NCBI GenBank assembly: GCA_024402475.1
Contig: JAKSTQ010000001.1
Location: forward strand, 109,394-173,393
Direction: 5' to 3'
From: Treponema sp.
GTDB taxonomy: Bacteria; Spirochaetota; Spirochaetia; Treponematales; Treponemataceae
Length of the DNA: 64,000 nt
Position numbers and translations under genes: made by a program. The notes under the pieces were generated by a model that was not told the DNA's origin, ran no database searches, and saw only the letters and a program-made list of their open reading frames with translations. The stretch's first letter is position 1. Each line of letters starts with the position of its first letter. Shown here piece by piece: positions 18,618 through 28,736 of this stretch.

Positions 18618-20267
18618 TTAAACTCTGTATTTAATCTTTTTGCCGGTACCTTCGTACATTCCTTTACGGATTTCAGTAACCTGATCATCTGTAATATAAG
18701 AGTCGAAGTTTGTCATGCGGTCAATGATTCCATTTGGAGTAATTTCAACAATACGGTTTGCAATAGATTCAATAAATTCATGGTCATGGCTTGTAAACAG
18801 TACAACTCCAGGGAATGAAACCAATGCTTCGTTTAAAGACTGAATTGCTTCAAGGTCAAGGTGATTTGTAGGGTCATCCATGATAAGAATGTTTGCACCA
18901 CTAAGCATAAGCTTAGAAAGCATACAGCGCACTTTTTCACCACCGGAAAGAACCTTAACTTTTTTAAGTGATTCATCACCACTGAAAAGCATACGGCCCA
19001 AGAAACCGCGTACATAAGCATCATCCTGATCTTTAGAATACTGCTTGAGCCATTCTGTAATATTGTAATCATTATCAAAGTAAGAAGCATTGTCACGAGG
19101 AAGATATGTCTGGCTTGTTGTTGTTCCCCAGAAATATTCACCGTCATCTGCTTTTTTAACTCCAGTAATAATGTCAAACAACGCAGAGGTAGAATTATGT
19201 TCAATACCTACAAATGCAATTTTTTCTCCACGGTTTACTGTAAGTGAAAAATCTTTTAAAAGCTGAACGCCGTCTTCTGTATAATTGATTTTTTTACATT
19301 CAAGTACATTGTTACCGATTTCGCGGTCTGGCTTAAAGTTTACATATGGGAACTTACGGGTTGTAATAGGAATATCTTCTACCTGCTGAGCAAGCTTATC
19401 GTAAATCTTTTTACGGCTTGTAGCCTGTTTTGATTTTGCAGCATTTGAACTGAAGCGCAGGATGAATTCCTTAAGGTCTTTCATCTTATCTTCGTTTTTC
19501 TTCTGCATGTCTTTTGCCTGTTTCTGCATTACCTGGCTCATCTGATACCAGAAGTCGTAGTTACCTGTGTACTGGGTAATTTTACCAAAGTCAATATCAC
19601 AAATGTAAGTACATACAGTATTAAGGAAGTGGCGGTCATGGGAAACAACAATTACAGTATTTGGGAATTCCATAAGGAATTCTTCGAGCCATGTAATTGA
19701 TTCAATATCAAGACCGTTTGTAGGTTCGTCAAGAAGAAGAACATCTGGATTTCCAAAAAGTGCCTGTGCAAGAAGAACGCGTACTTTCTGAGATTCATCA
19801 AGTTCACTCATCATTTTATCATGGTATTCTTCTTCAAGACCAAGTCCTGAAAGCATCTGTTCAATCTGATTTTCTGCTTCGTATCCGCCAAGTTCACCAA
19901 ACTCTGCTTCAAGTTCAGCTGATTTGATTCCGTCTTCTTCTGTAAAATCAGTCTTTGCATAAATTGCATCGCGAGCCTGACTTACTTCGTAAAGTTTAGG
20001 ATAACCTATCATTACGGCATCCTTTACGGAATATGAATCAAACGCAAAGTGGTCCTGTTTGAGAACTGCCATGCGCTGACCTTCTGTCATTGTAATTGTA
20101 CCTGAATCGTGTTCAAGTTCTCCAGAAAGAACCTTAAGGAAAGTAGATTTTCCGGCACCGTTTGCACCGATGATTCCATAACAGTTACCTGCATTAAACT
20201 TGAGGTTTACATCCTTAAAAAGCGGTTTTTCACTGAATCTGAGACTTACATCACTAACTGTAATCAA
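18618..20267 (-). CDS. ABC-F family ATPase (YkpA/YbiT type)
   Basis: ABC-F proteins bind the ribosome E site and act in translation control or antibiotic protection; they have two ABC domains and no membrane part. In 549 residues NBD1 has Walker A GANGAGKS and Walker B LLLDEPTNGLD, but a degenerate signature (MSELDESQ). NBD2 has an intact signature (LSGGEKVR), but its Walker A is GIEHNSTS without Lys and its Walker B is IMDDPTNHLD, with Asp for the catalytic Glu. Thus one composite ATP site is consensus and the other degenerate. The start is TTG at 20267 with GGAGG upstream, 18 bases after the DEAD-box gene. Its target is unknown. Confidence 0.9.
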   Translation of the reverse strand: MITVSDVSLRFSEKPLFKDVNLKFNAGNCYGIIGANGAGKSTFLKVLSGELEHDSGTITMTEGQRMAVLKQDHFAFDSYSVKDAVMIGYPKLYEVSQARDAIYAKTDFTEEDGIKSAELEAEFGELGGYEAENQIEQMLSGLGLEEEYHDKMMSELDESQKVRVLLAQALFGNPDVLLLDEPTNGLDIESITWLEEFLMEFPNTVIVVSHDRHFLNTVCTYICDIDFGKITQYTGNYDFWYQMSQVMQKQAKDMQKKNEDKMKDLKEFILRFSSNAAKSKQATSRKKIYDKLAQQVEDIPITTRKFPYVNFKPDREIGNNVLECKKINYTEDGVQLLKDFSLTVNRGEKIAFVGIEHNSTSALFDIITGVKKADDGEYFWGTTTSQTYLPRDNASYFDNDYNITEWLKQYSKDQDDAYVRGFLGRMLFSGDESLKKVKVLSGGEKVRCMLSKLMLSGANILIMDDPTNHLDLEAIQSLNEALVSFPGVVLFTSHDHEFIESIANRIVEITPNGIIDRMTNFDSYITDDQVTEIRKGMYEGTGKKIKYRV

Positions 20268-20285
20268 CTTACTTTTCCTCCCGGT

Positions 20286-21887
20286 TTATTTCTTTTTTGT
20301 AAAGAGAGCTTTGATTCTTGCAAACAGACCTTTCTTCTGTACTGGTTTTTCTGCTGCTTTATTGTAAGAACCTTTGTTATTCTTGTAATTCTTGTTGTCG
20401 TATTTTTTACCGTTACGGTTTTTGTCAAACTTCTTTCCACCGCGGTTATCATATTTTTTACCGCCGCGCTTATTGTCATAATTTTTCTTATTAGGATTTT
20501 CAGCATACTTCTTCTTGTATACTTCCATGCGTTCTTCGAAAGAAAGGTTTGAAAGGTCTTCTTTTGGTTCATCACGTCGTGGTTTACGGTTATCGTTTTT
20601 GTAATCACGAGCCTTACCGCCGCGGTTATCACGCTTACCGTTACGGTTGTCACGATTTCCATGATAGTTGTCACGGCCGCCTTTACGGTTACGATGATCT
20701 CCATCACGGTCATCATAAGAATCAAGCTTAATATAAACGCCTGCACTCTTGTCTTCGCCGATCATTTCGTTGTTGCAAACGATTGCCGGAATTGATTTAT
20801 TGATGTAGCGTTCAATAGGCATAAGGTCGTAAACATCTTTTTCGCTGCAGAATGTATATGCCTTTCCAGATTTTCCGGCGCGGGCTGTACGGCCAATACG
20901 GTGAACATAATTTTCCGGTTCATTTGGAAGATCGTAGTTAACAACCATTGCAAGGTCATTGATATCAATTCCGCGGGCTGCAACATCAGTAGCAACAAGA
21001 ATATTTACTTTGCCTTCTTTAAATTCATTCAATACTGCAAGACGCTTTGCCTGCTGCATGTCACCGATGATAAAACGGCTTGAAAAACCATTAAGTTCAA
21101 GGCGTTTACCGATAACTTCACAGCTGCGTTTTGTATTACAGAAAATAATACAGCTTGCAGGTTTATCACGATTAAGGATACCAACAAGAAGCTTCATTTT
21201 TTCGTCACTTGAAACATGAACAAGTTCCTGGTCAATTTCGTCTACTGTGATATTTTCCGCTTCGATTGTGATTTCTTTTGCATCTCTTGTATATTCCCAT
21301 GCAAGATTCTTTACATATGTATTGAGTGTTGCACTGAAAAGCATTGTCTGGCGCTGTTCTGGTGCAGGCAAATGCTTAAGAATAATTCTAAGATCCGGAT
21401 AGAATCCCATGTCAAACATACGGTCTGCTTCGTCAATTACGATAAAACCGATACTGCTCATATCAAGTTTATTCTGTTCCTGAAGGTCAATAATACGTCC
21501 AGGAGTTCCGGCAATAATATCTACTCCGCCTTCAAGAGCTTTTACCTGGCGTTCATAACCTACACCGCCGTAAACACTGAATACCTTAAGGCCGGTTTTC
21601 TGACAAAGGCCTTTAGCTTCCTGTTCCACCTGAACTGCAAGTTCACGGGTTGGAACCAGTATGAGAACTTTTTTACCGTTATTTTCAGGTTTTGTTAAAA
21701 GTTCCTGAATAACACAAGTAAGATATGCTGCAGTTTTTCCTGTTCCTGTCTGTGACTGAACATAGAGGTCGCTTCCATCATTTCCAAGCTGCAAAACCTG
21801 TTCCTGTACTGGAGTACATGTTACATAACCAGCACTCTGGATTCCCTGTGCAAGGCGTTCATCCAGATTAAATTCACTAAAATTCAT
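20286..21887 (-). CDS. DEAD-box RNA helicase with a long basic tail
   Basis: ATP-dependent RNA unwinding in ribosome assembly, RNA decay or cold adaptation. Of 533 residues, the first 370 form the two RecA-like domains: Q motif region TPVQEQVL, motif I QTGTGKT, motif Ia PTRELAVQ, motif II DEAD (VIDEADRMFDMG), motif III SAT, motif V VATDVAARGIDI and motif VI HRIGRTARAG. The last 150 residues are a disordered, very basic Asn/Arg/Gly/Lys tail with repeated RGG/KKYDN units, likely for RNA binding. It is upstream of and probably co-transcribed with the ABC-F ATPase gene. Confidence 0.95.
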   Translation of the reverse strand: MNFSEFNLDERLAQGIQSAGYVTCTPVQEQVLQLGNDGSDLYVQSQTGTGKTAAYLTCVIQELLTKPENNGKKVLILVPTRELAVQVEQEAKGLCQKTGLKVFSVYGGVGYERQVKALEGGVDIIAGTPGRIIDLQEQNKLDMSSIGFIVIDEADRMFDMGFYPDLRIILKHLPAPEQRQTMLFSATLNTYVKNLAWEYTRDAKEITIEAENITVDEIDQELVHVSSDEKMKLLVGILNRDKPASCIIFCNTKRSCEVIGKRLELNGFSSRFIIGDMQQAKRLAVLNEFKEGKVNILVATDVAARGIDINDLAMVVNYDLPNEPENYVHRIGRTARAGKSGKAYTFCSEKDVYDLMPIERYINKSIPAIVCNNEMIGEDKSAGVYIKLDSYDDRDGDHRNRKGGRDNYHGNRDNRNGKRDNRGGKARDYKNDNRKPRRDEPKEDLSNLSFEERMEVYKKKYAENPNKKNYDNKRGGKKYDNRGGKKFDKNRNGKKYDNKNYKNNKGSYNKAAEKPVQKKGLFARIKALFTKKK

Positions 21888-21911
21888 CTATTCATCCTTA
21901 TAATAATATAG

Positions 21912-22733
21912 TCATTTTTTAACACCGATACATTCACCGATTTTTACACGGAGTTCTGTACCTGTATTACGCAATTCTTCGATTTCGTCATTAAATTTAA
22001 CTTTATCTTTTTCTACAAGAATTACGATTGTTGAACCATGAAGATCAAAGTAACCTTTTTCCTGCCCTTTTACGAAATTTGTATTTTCATGGTGATTTTT
22101 AATTCCGCCAACGCTGAATGCACCGATTTCTATCTGAGCGCAGTCACCAAAATTGTCTGTATGAAGAATTGTCCATGAACGGCGGTTCTTTGTAAAAACC
22201 TTAAAGTTTTCAAGCGCACATGGCTGAACACTATAAAGCTTTCCTTTTATAAAATGATTTTTTTCAAGACTGCCCGAATCAATATAACAGTAACGGTGAT
22301 AATCTGTGGCACAAAGTCTGAATACAAGACATGTACCACCGGCAAATTTCTGAGAAAATGCATCATCGCCAAAGAAATCTTCAAGACTGTAATCAGCACC
22401 CTTTATATGGAAATAACTCTGAGGAGTAATATCGTATGAACTCAGACAACAGTCACATGGACTTATAAAATGAGATTCATTGCTGTCAAAAGTAATTTCC
22501 TTTTTGCGGGTAAAAAAAGCATTGAAACTGAAATACTTCTGCCCTGCAAATTCTCCCATAGGAATCTGATTCTTACGGATAAAAGGTTTGATTACCGGGA
22601 TTGAAAGAAAACTGCGCAGAAAAAGTCCCATTACTGCAGGAAATTTCAGCGCAAGAATTATATGTAAAAGTCCTCTGCCGAATTTTGTTCCATAGAGGAA
22701 TTCTACCGATTTATCATTACTATTCTGTGCCAT
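21912..22733 (-). CDS. psd: Phosphatidylserine decarboxylase
   Basis: Psd converts phosphatidylserine to phosphatidylethanolamine at the inner membrane. The 273-residue precursor carries the self-cleavage triad LHGST near residue 230, whose Ser becomes the pyruvoyl group, and the conserved DYHRYCYIDSG and GGIKNHHENTNFVKGQEKGY segments. It overlaps the pssA stop codon by one base (TAATG), so the two enzymes of the pathway are translationally coupled. Confidence 0.95.
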   Translation of the reverse strand: MAQNSNDKSVEFLYGTKFGRGLLHIILALKFPAVMGLFLRSFLSIPVIKPFIRKNQIPMGEFAGQKYFSFNAFFTRKKEITFDSNESHFISPCDCCLSSYDITPQSYFHIKGADYSLEDFFGDDAFSQKFAGGTCLVFRLCATDYHRYCYIDSGSLEKNHFIKGKLYSVQPCALENFKVFTKNRRSWTILHTDNFGDCAQIEIGAFSVGGIKNHHENTNFVKGQEKGYFDLHGSTIVILVEKDKVKFNDEIEELRNTGTELRVKIGECIGVKK

Positions 22734-23374
22734 TAAGCCTTCAACAAAAAGAAACCTGCAAGAACTGCAAGGCCAATTACGATAAGAACAATCTTACCTT
22801 TAATTTTTGGTTTTATACATTTAAATGGAGTAATAAAAGCAAGTCCACAAACTGAAAGTACACCAGCGCCTATCCATCCGTTAAGAGGGAATTTCAAAAG
22901 TGTGCAGATTGTATACACACAAGGGAAAATGAGCGAAATCATTGTTACAGGCATTCCAAGATAGCAGGTACGCTTGTCCGAAGTCGCATTCTGGCGTTCT
23001 TCTTCTTCAACATTGAAATATGAAAGACGAATCAAAGCACACAAAAGGAACAGACCGCTGATTGCTGTTATAATCCAATTGCCGTTGCCAAGTTTGAATA
23101 CGATTAAAGCCGGGAATACTCCGTAGCAGATAAGGTCACACATTGAATCAATCTGAATACCAAACTTTTTCTGGAATTCTGTTCGGTTTTTCTTGGTTGC
23201 AGCTACTGCACCATCAAACATGTCGAGAACACCTGAAATCATGAGACAGATAAGTGCTGCCTTTAGACTGCAGTCTCCGCCTTTGAAAACCAGTGTCATT
23301 CCAAAGAAAGAAACAAGAGTTGCAACATAAGTCATGATAACAGTGTAGTTATAAACTCCAAGCATTTTAAACAA
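22733..23374 (-). CDS. pssA: CDP-diacylglycerol-serine O-phosphatidyltransferase
   Basis: PssA makes phosphatidylserine from CDP-diacylglycerol and serine and supplies the adjacent Psd. The 213-residue membrane protein has the CDP-alcohol phosphotransferase motif: Asp51, Asp54-Gly55, Gly72, Asp76 and Asp80. The usual Arg of the DGxxAR element is Ala59 (the segment reads DGAVAATKKN), a departure I confirmed in the bases. Several hydrophobic helices follow. It is coupled to psd and seven bases from the VTT gene. Confidence 0.9.
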   Translation of the reverse strand: MFKMLGVYNYTVIMTYVATLVSFFGMTLVFKGGDCSLKAALICLMISGVLDMFDGAVAATKKNRTEFQKKFGIQIDSMCDLICYGVFPALIVFKLGNGNWIITAISGLFLLCALIRLSYFNVEEEERQNATSDKRTCYLGMPVTMISLIFPCVYTICTLLKFPLNGWIGAGVLSVCGLAFITPFKCIKPKIKGKIVLIVIGLAVLAGFFLLKA

Positions 23375-23381
23375 TCCTCAT

Positions 23382-23981
23382 TTAACCTAAATTACCAAAT
23401 ATCAAACTGTATCCAAGAACTGTCCATGGTTTTGCAGTAAGAATAATGATAATGAATTTTTTGTATGAAATATTAGTCAATCCTGAAAAGAAGCACAGAA
23501 AGTCATCTGGAGAAAACGGAAAACAAATTGCAAGCCAGAGAAAAATCGGATAACTTTTCTTTCTTTTATTAAGCCACTTCATTGATCTGTCATAATTTCT
23601 CTGTCCCATAAGTGACTGAACAAATGAAACACCAAGATGACGGGACAATGTAAATGAAATAATTGAGCCTGCACAGATTCCGATGTAACTGCAGATGAAT
23701 CCAACCCAGGGACCAAAAAGCATTGCACCACCGATACAACCGATGGCACCTGGAATTATGGTGTACAAAACCTTAATACACTGAATGAACATCAGCATTA
23801 TCGGTCCGTAAATTCCAAATCCTTCAATATAGCTTTTAAAAGTCTCCGCAGACTCAAAGTGACCGGCTCTATATTCGTGAATAAAAAATACAGCACCGGC
23901 AATAAAAATCAGGAGGAAAAAAATAGTGAGAAATATTTTTAATCTGTGACCTAATTGAGTCTGTTTTTCAGCTTCATCCAT
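23382..23981 (-). CDS. VTT/TVP38-TMEM64 (DedA-like) membrane protein
   Basis: A 199-residue integral membrane protein with five or six hydrophobic segments. It has the VTT-domain hallmarks PGAIGCIGGAMLFGPWVGFICSYIG (given here only as landmark, about residues 74-98) and FPFSPDDFLCFFSGLT near the C terminus. Family members are proposed lipid scramblases or undecaprenyl-phosphate/lipid translocases. Its place directly before pssA-psd suggests a role in moving or balancing phospholipids, which is an inference. Confidence 0.85.
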   Translation of the reverse strand: MDEAEKQTQLGHRLKIFLTIFFLLIFIAGAVFFIHEYRAGHFESAETFKSYIEGFGIYGPIMLMFIQCIKVLYTIIPGAIGCIGGAMLFGPWVGFICSYIGICAGSIISFTLSRHLGVSFVQSLMGQRNYDRSMKWLNKRKKSYPIFLWLAICFPFSPDDFLCFFSGLTNISYKKFIIIILTAKPWTVLGYSLIFGNLG

Positions 23982-24044
23982 AAATCAACTACTATACTTG
24001 TTAAACTCTAATAATAGCAGAAATTCACATTTTATTAAAGGGGT

Positions 24045-27000
24045 TTAACTGTTTTTGACTGCTACCAGTGTAAGGTCATCCAGCTGTTCATCTTCACGCA
24101 GATTTGTATAGTATAAATATGCTGACTCTTCGCTTATCTCCTGCTGATTAGAACAATATGTATCGTAATGGTTAAAGCATTTTTTAAGGAATGCATCGAT
24201 TTTCTTGTCAACCTGAACAAGATCGTTGTCAGTAACATCAGGTCCTTTATACATACGGAAGACTTTTTCTACAGATGCAAGGGCGATGATTGTTTCTTCT
24301 GCTGTTCCCTGGCACTTAGTAAAGTCAAATTCAAGGCGTTCTGATTCAACAGGATTATGGAATTTTTCAAGAACATAAACCCGTCGGTTAAGAACGGCTT
24401 CGATGATTGCGGTTACACGTTCAGGTTCCATCTGTTCAGAATCCTGACCTACTTTATGATTTCCATGGATAGCGCCTTCTTCAAGGCCTTCTTCATGGCA
24501 CTTAACTACGTTGAAGTTTGAATCACGGAATTTACGGGTTGCTTCTTCGATACCGTCAGTGTAGAGATAAAGAATATCACCTTTATTAAGATGAGCTTTT
24601 TCCATTACAAAACCGCCCTTCATTTCTACCATGAAAGATGGAAGCGGACCTGCAGCCGGTGTTTCTGTAAGAGTAATAACTTTCTGTTTTTTTGAAGCGT
24701 TATCAAAAATGTGAATGATATTATCGCCGGCATTACACAGATGAACATCTCCGGTTTTTGTATCAATAAGCGCAAGAATCAAAGTTGCAAATTTACCTTT
24801 GATTCCAAGGCTTTCGATAAAGTCATTTATCTGGCTGACAAGCTTGCTTAAATCTGTTCCGTTTTTTGCGTAAGACCAGTTTTCAAAATACTTTCGGAAA
24901 AGTGTTGCTACTACAGTCATGATAAGGGCCGCAGGAACACCATGTCCAGATGCGTCACATTTAATTACAATATGGAATCTGTCATCCAGTTTTTTATAGT
25001 CAAAGTAGTCACCTGATACTCCGGATGCACCTTCGTAATATCCGTAGAAATCAATTCCGCCGCCTGTAATGATGGCTGTTGTTTCTTTATTGCCTTTTGA
25101 ATCTGTCAAAAGCGGCAGGAAGGTCTGCTGAACGACTTTACCGTCCATCAGCAGGTGTTCATCCTGAGCTGCCTTTACAAGAGCGCGGGTCATTTCGTTT
25201 ACTGTTTCACCAAGCTGACCGATTTCATCACGGGACTTGATATTGATTTCTTTACCTGCAAGTTTTTCCTTGTTGGCTGTTTCACCGATCATTGTCACAT
25301 GCTTTGCAAGTTTACGGATTGGATTTACGATAATTCCTGCAAGAATCATGGAACCAACTGTACCGATAATAATTGCAAAAAGCGAAATACCAAGAGCTGT
25401 ATAAACTACAACCTTGCGGGCGCTGTCCAGAGATTCAATAAGTGAAGTCGTAGAAATTTCGATCCATACAATTCCGCGGACAAAATTCTGAGAAGAACCC
25501 TGACGGTAAAGAACCGGTCTGTAAAACAGGAATTCAGTATTTTCGCGGTCAAGAAGACGGTTGTTATAAACCGGATAACTTGATGTATTTGTAACCGAAA
25601 GTTCGTTAAGATTCACAGTCATTCTGGTTGTAAGCTGTGCTGTAATATCAGAAATTTCATTTCGGCGTTTTACAGATTCATTGTCGCTCTTTAATGCAAG
25701 CCTCATACCTTCTGCATTAAGCTTTGCAATATTAGAAGCAATTTCACCTGCAAGTTCGCCTGCCTTCTGGTTGATCTCAAGACACTGCTTACTTATTGTA
25801 TTAAATGTTTCATCATTGATTTTTGAATTTCCTGCTGCAAATTCTTTTGTAGAAATAAAGTCATTCAAGTTTTGTGTAATGCGTTCATCGTTTGTAGCCC
25901 AGACATAATCAAGGCTTGCATTTTCGTCTTCCATTCCCGAACCAAAACCAGTAATTGTTACAAAACTTGCTTCCGGCAAGGCTGCCTGCTGTGACGGAAG
26001 GTAACTCAATTCAAGTACGTTTTCTGCAGGAAGGTATGCTTTTGTTCCTGATGAAAGGCTTTCAAGAAGTACGTAAACACGGTCTTCCAGGCCTTTTGAA
26101 AGATTTTCTTCCTGTGTACGTGACATGATGAATCCAAGCGGAATGGATACAAGAAGAGATACCATGAGAACCAGGAATACGGTAAATGAAACAAGTTTGA
26201 AGCGTAGACCGCCGCCCTTCTTTTTTAGAGCCTTAATTTTCTTTTTCTTTGCTAGAGGCATAATATCTCCTTCCATCAATGCCTGGACTTCAAGGTTGAC
26301 AACATTAAAGTCTTTGATGGTCTGTGTAATTCCGCGTACGGCAAGTACTGCTCCAAGTAAAGCAAAGAGCATAAGTACTGCAAGAAGGATGTTTTCTACA
26401 CGTACATTGAAACGTCCTATTCTGGTGTAACCCTGCCATGCCGGTACATATTTATATTCTTTTTCTATCTTAACTGTTCCGTTTTCATCAATGCTGAATG
26501 CAACTGCTGACTTATACAATCCGCGGTCACTGTGCAAAAGTGAAATATAGTAACTGCCTTTTTTAAGCTGGTTGTCAAGTTTAATTCCTGTTATCTGATT
26601 ATTTGAATTTATCTTGAACTGACCGTTTGCATAATCAAGAACATAATCGTAAGCATCACTTCCCTTACGGGTAAGATAAATCTTTGTAATGATGCCGTCA
26701 TAAGTAAATCCTGCACCATTAATTGTAAGTGCTGTATTTCCAAAAATATCAGATTGTGTCTGAATGCTTGTAATGACAGTGTATGGTTCATATTTATTAA
26801 GATAAATTAATGCATAAGAAGCTTCGCCTGCATTTCCAACTCCATCAATTGCACGCACTGCAAATACGTATACACCGTTTGCCATGTTCATAAATGAGGT
26901 ATCTGCTTTTTTCTGCATTACACGCGAAGAAGGAATCTGCGGCTTTACAGTAGAATATGAATATTTAGAAAACAGCTGGCTTGCCTTAATCATGCTGGAA

Positions 27001-28694
27001 GATTCATCCAGAGCAAGCGGATGGCGTTTTGAAACACAGAGTTCTTTTTCGATTTCACCTGCTTTTGTAATTGTCCACGAATATCCTGCAATATCTTCTT
27101 CGTCAGAAGGATCTGACGGTACAAGCCAGTTTATGCTGAAGGTGTTTGATGCAGTAAACCCAAGATTATCACAGTCAGGAACTGTAATAACCGGAGCCTT
27201 TGGTGGAGTAAGGTCTCTGTAGTAAGTTATTTCCTTTGATTTTGACCAGTTGCCGGCATAGTCTGTTGCCTTAACTTTAAGGTACCACTGTTTTTCTGAA
27301 GAAGCATTAAGTTCAATAAGTGTATCTTCAGGAAGCTTCATTACATTCTGAGGCGGTTCTTCATCTTTATTCTGGGTCCAGCAGTAAGAATAACCTGCAA
27401 TGCCTGAAGAATCCTGAGGTAACGTTACGCGGAACCTGACTTTTTCGTCTTTAGAACGCCTGCCTTCTGTATAAGAAAGGGCTGAAATTTTTGGAAGTTC
27501 AACACTATAGTCAGTAGAAAGCCTTACAATGGAATTATTTGTCTGCCATACAAAAGAAAGTTCATGACCACCGTTTGTAATCATCGGCCATGCAAAAATA
27601 CAGGAACTGTTTGAATTTGAAAGTTTAGTTTCTTCCCATAATGCGCCCTGTTTCTGCGAAAAATATACTGCATTCAAACCTTTGCGGTTGTCAAACCATA
27701 CAAGGCTTATCTGACCGTTATAATTAAAAAGAATCGGACGACCTGCATTGCCTTCTGTTGTTACGCTTTCTACCCCGCCGGTTATTCTCCCGGAAGAAGG
27801 ATCTACTTTTGCAATAAATATGTTTGCATTTTCGGAATTGAAATAAGTTCGTTCCCAGCCTACATAACATTCGCCGTTAACGCTTAAAATTGTTGGACGC
27901 TGATTGTGGTATGACGACCAGGTTTGATTTCCTGTCACTGAACTCTGGTCTGTAACAAGAACAGGTGCTGACCAGGAAGAACCGTTTGAAGTTCGGCAGG
28001 CATAAAGCTGGTACGAAAGTCGTGTTCCACTGTTATACTGTGCCTGGAATAATAAAAGATCACCTTTATCTGTATTTCCTAAAACAGGAAGAAACGGGTT
28101 TGTCAGATTTTTTGCAGGTTCAAAAGGAACAAAGGCTCCCCAGCTGATTCCATCATGACTTTTAGAATATACCATTGAGAAAGATTCATCTTTACCTAAA
28201 GAAGCAAAAAGTATGAACTCGCCTGTTCTCAAAGAATAAAGTCGCGGAGCTACAAGAGGAAGTTCCTGCTTTCCAAGATCTGTTCTTTCAAAAGTTGTTC
28301 CATAATTAGAAGTTGTAAATACAGAAATTTCGTTTGAAGAAGAAAGAACTGCAACACTGATTCGTCCGCCTGAATTCATCGAAGCAGAAAACATATCAGG
28401 AACTTCACCAGAATAATCAAAAGGTCCTGCAAAACGCCTGATGGTTCTGTAACCGTAATCCTGACCGTCACGGGAAACAAATTTTATCTGAGCACTTAAA
28501 TAAATCTGCGATTTTGAAGAATCAACTTCTTCCCAGAAAACTGCACTGGAATTTCCGTTACTAACTGCCTGAGGGAATCGTGAATCAGTACTTGTAATGC
28601 GCAGCGGATTTTCCCAGTAATACTGGGCAGCAGATGCCGGCAGCGCCATAACGAGAAGAAGTACTGTTAATGCTTTTTTGAATAATTTATTCAC
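24045..28694 (-). CDS. Giant receptor-type PP2C (SpoIIE/RsbU) phosphatase
   Basis: The 1549-residue protein dephosphorylates Ser/Thr-phosphoproteins, probably anti-anti-sigma-like partners. After a signal peptide comes a sialidase-like propeller (to about 400) and Fn3-like strands (about 400-630). An IPT/TIG-like domain (about 635-740) and a transmembrane helix (767-788) follow. After a short cytoplasmic loop come a second helix (830-856), a second extracytoplasmic sensor (to about 1093), a third helix (1094-1122), a HAMP linker and the SpoIIE phosphatase (about 1205-1546). Metal-binding Asp motifs SGDYFD, DASGHG and LYTDGIEEA are present. The start is GTG at 28694. It lies 42 bases after a TPR-like secreted-protein gene. 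The signal is unknown. Confidence 0.9.
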   Translation of the reverse strand: MNKLFKKALTVLLLVMALPASAAQYYWENPLRITSTDSRFPQAVSNGNSSAVFWEEVDSSKSQIYLSAQIKFVSRDGQDYGYRTIRRFAGPFDYSGEVPDMFSASMNSGGRISVAVLSSSNEISVFTTSNYGTTFERTDLGKQELPLVAPRLYSLRTGEFILFASLGKDESFSMVYSKSHDGISWGAFVPFEPAKNLTNPFLPVLGNTDKGDLLLFQAQYNSGTRLSYQLYACRTSNGSSWSAPVLVTDQSSVTGNQTWSSYHNQRPTILSVNGECYVGWERTYFNSENANIFIAKVDPSSGRITGGVESVTTEGNAGRPILFNYNGQISLVWFDNRKGLNAVYFSQKQGALWEETKLSNSNSSCIFAWPMITNGGHELSFVWQTNNSIVRLSTDYSVELPKISALSYTEGRRSKDEKVRFRVTLPQDSSGIAGYSYCWTQNKDEEPPQNVMKLPEDTLIELNASSEKQWYLKVKATDYAGNWSKSKEITYYRDLTPPKAPVITVPDCDNLGFTASNTFSINWLVPSDPSDEEDIAGYSWTITKAGEIEKELCVSKRHPLALDESSSMIKASQLFSKYSYSTVKPQIPSSRVMQKKADTSFMNMANGVYVFAVRAIDGVGNAGEASYALIYLNKYEPYTVITSIQTQSDIFGNTALTINGAGFTYDGIITKIYLTRKGSDAYDYVLDYANGQFKINSNNQITGIKLDNQLKKGSYYISLLHSDRGLYKSAVAFSIDENGTVKIEKEYKYVPAWQGYTRIGRFNVRVENILLAVLMLFALLGAVLAVRGITQTIKDFNVVNLEVQALMEGDIMPLAKKKKIKALKKKGGGLRFKLVSFTVFLVLMVSLLVSIPLGFIMSRTQEENLSKGLEDRVYVLLESLSSGTKAYLPAENVLELSYLPSQQAALPEASFVTITGFGSGMEDENASLDYVWATNDERITQNLNDFISTKEFAAGNSKINDETFNTISKQCLEINQKAGELAGEIASNIAKLNAEGMRLALKSDNESVKRRNEISDITAQLTTRMTVNLNELSVTNTSSYPVYNNRLLDRENTEFLFYRPVLYRQGSSQNFVRGIVWIEISTTSLIESLDSARKVVVYTALGISLFAIIIGTVGSMILAGIIVNPIRKLAKHVTMIGETANKEKLAGKEINIKSRDEIGQLGETVNEMTRALVKAAQDEHLLMDGKVVQQTFLPLLTDSKGNKETTAIITGGGIDFYGYYEGASGVSGDYFDYKKLDDRFHIVIKCDASGHGVPAALIMTVVATLFRKYFENWSYAKNGTDLSKLVSQINDFIESLGIKGKFATLILALIDTKTGDVHLCNAGDNIIHIFDNASKKQKVITLTETPAAGPLPSFMVEMKGGFVMEKAHLNKGDILYLYTDGIEEATRKFRDSNFNVVKCHEEGLEEGAIHGNHKVGQDSEQMEPERVTAIIEAVLNRRVYVLEKFHNPVESERLEFDFTKCQGTAEETIIALASVEKVFRMYKGPDVTDNDLVQVDKKIDAFLKKCFNHYDTYCSNQQEISEESAYLYYTNLREDEQLDDLTLVAVKNS

Positions 28695-28736
28695 AAGGTC
28701 CCACTTACCTACAATTTTATAACACAGCCGTTAAAA

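Noticed and set aside
20264..20746. 160-codon alternative frame rich in Thr/Val/Ile within the DEAD-box gene
   Set aside because: It is a shadow of the repetitive basic tail in another frame.
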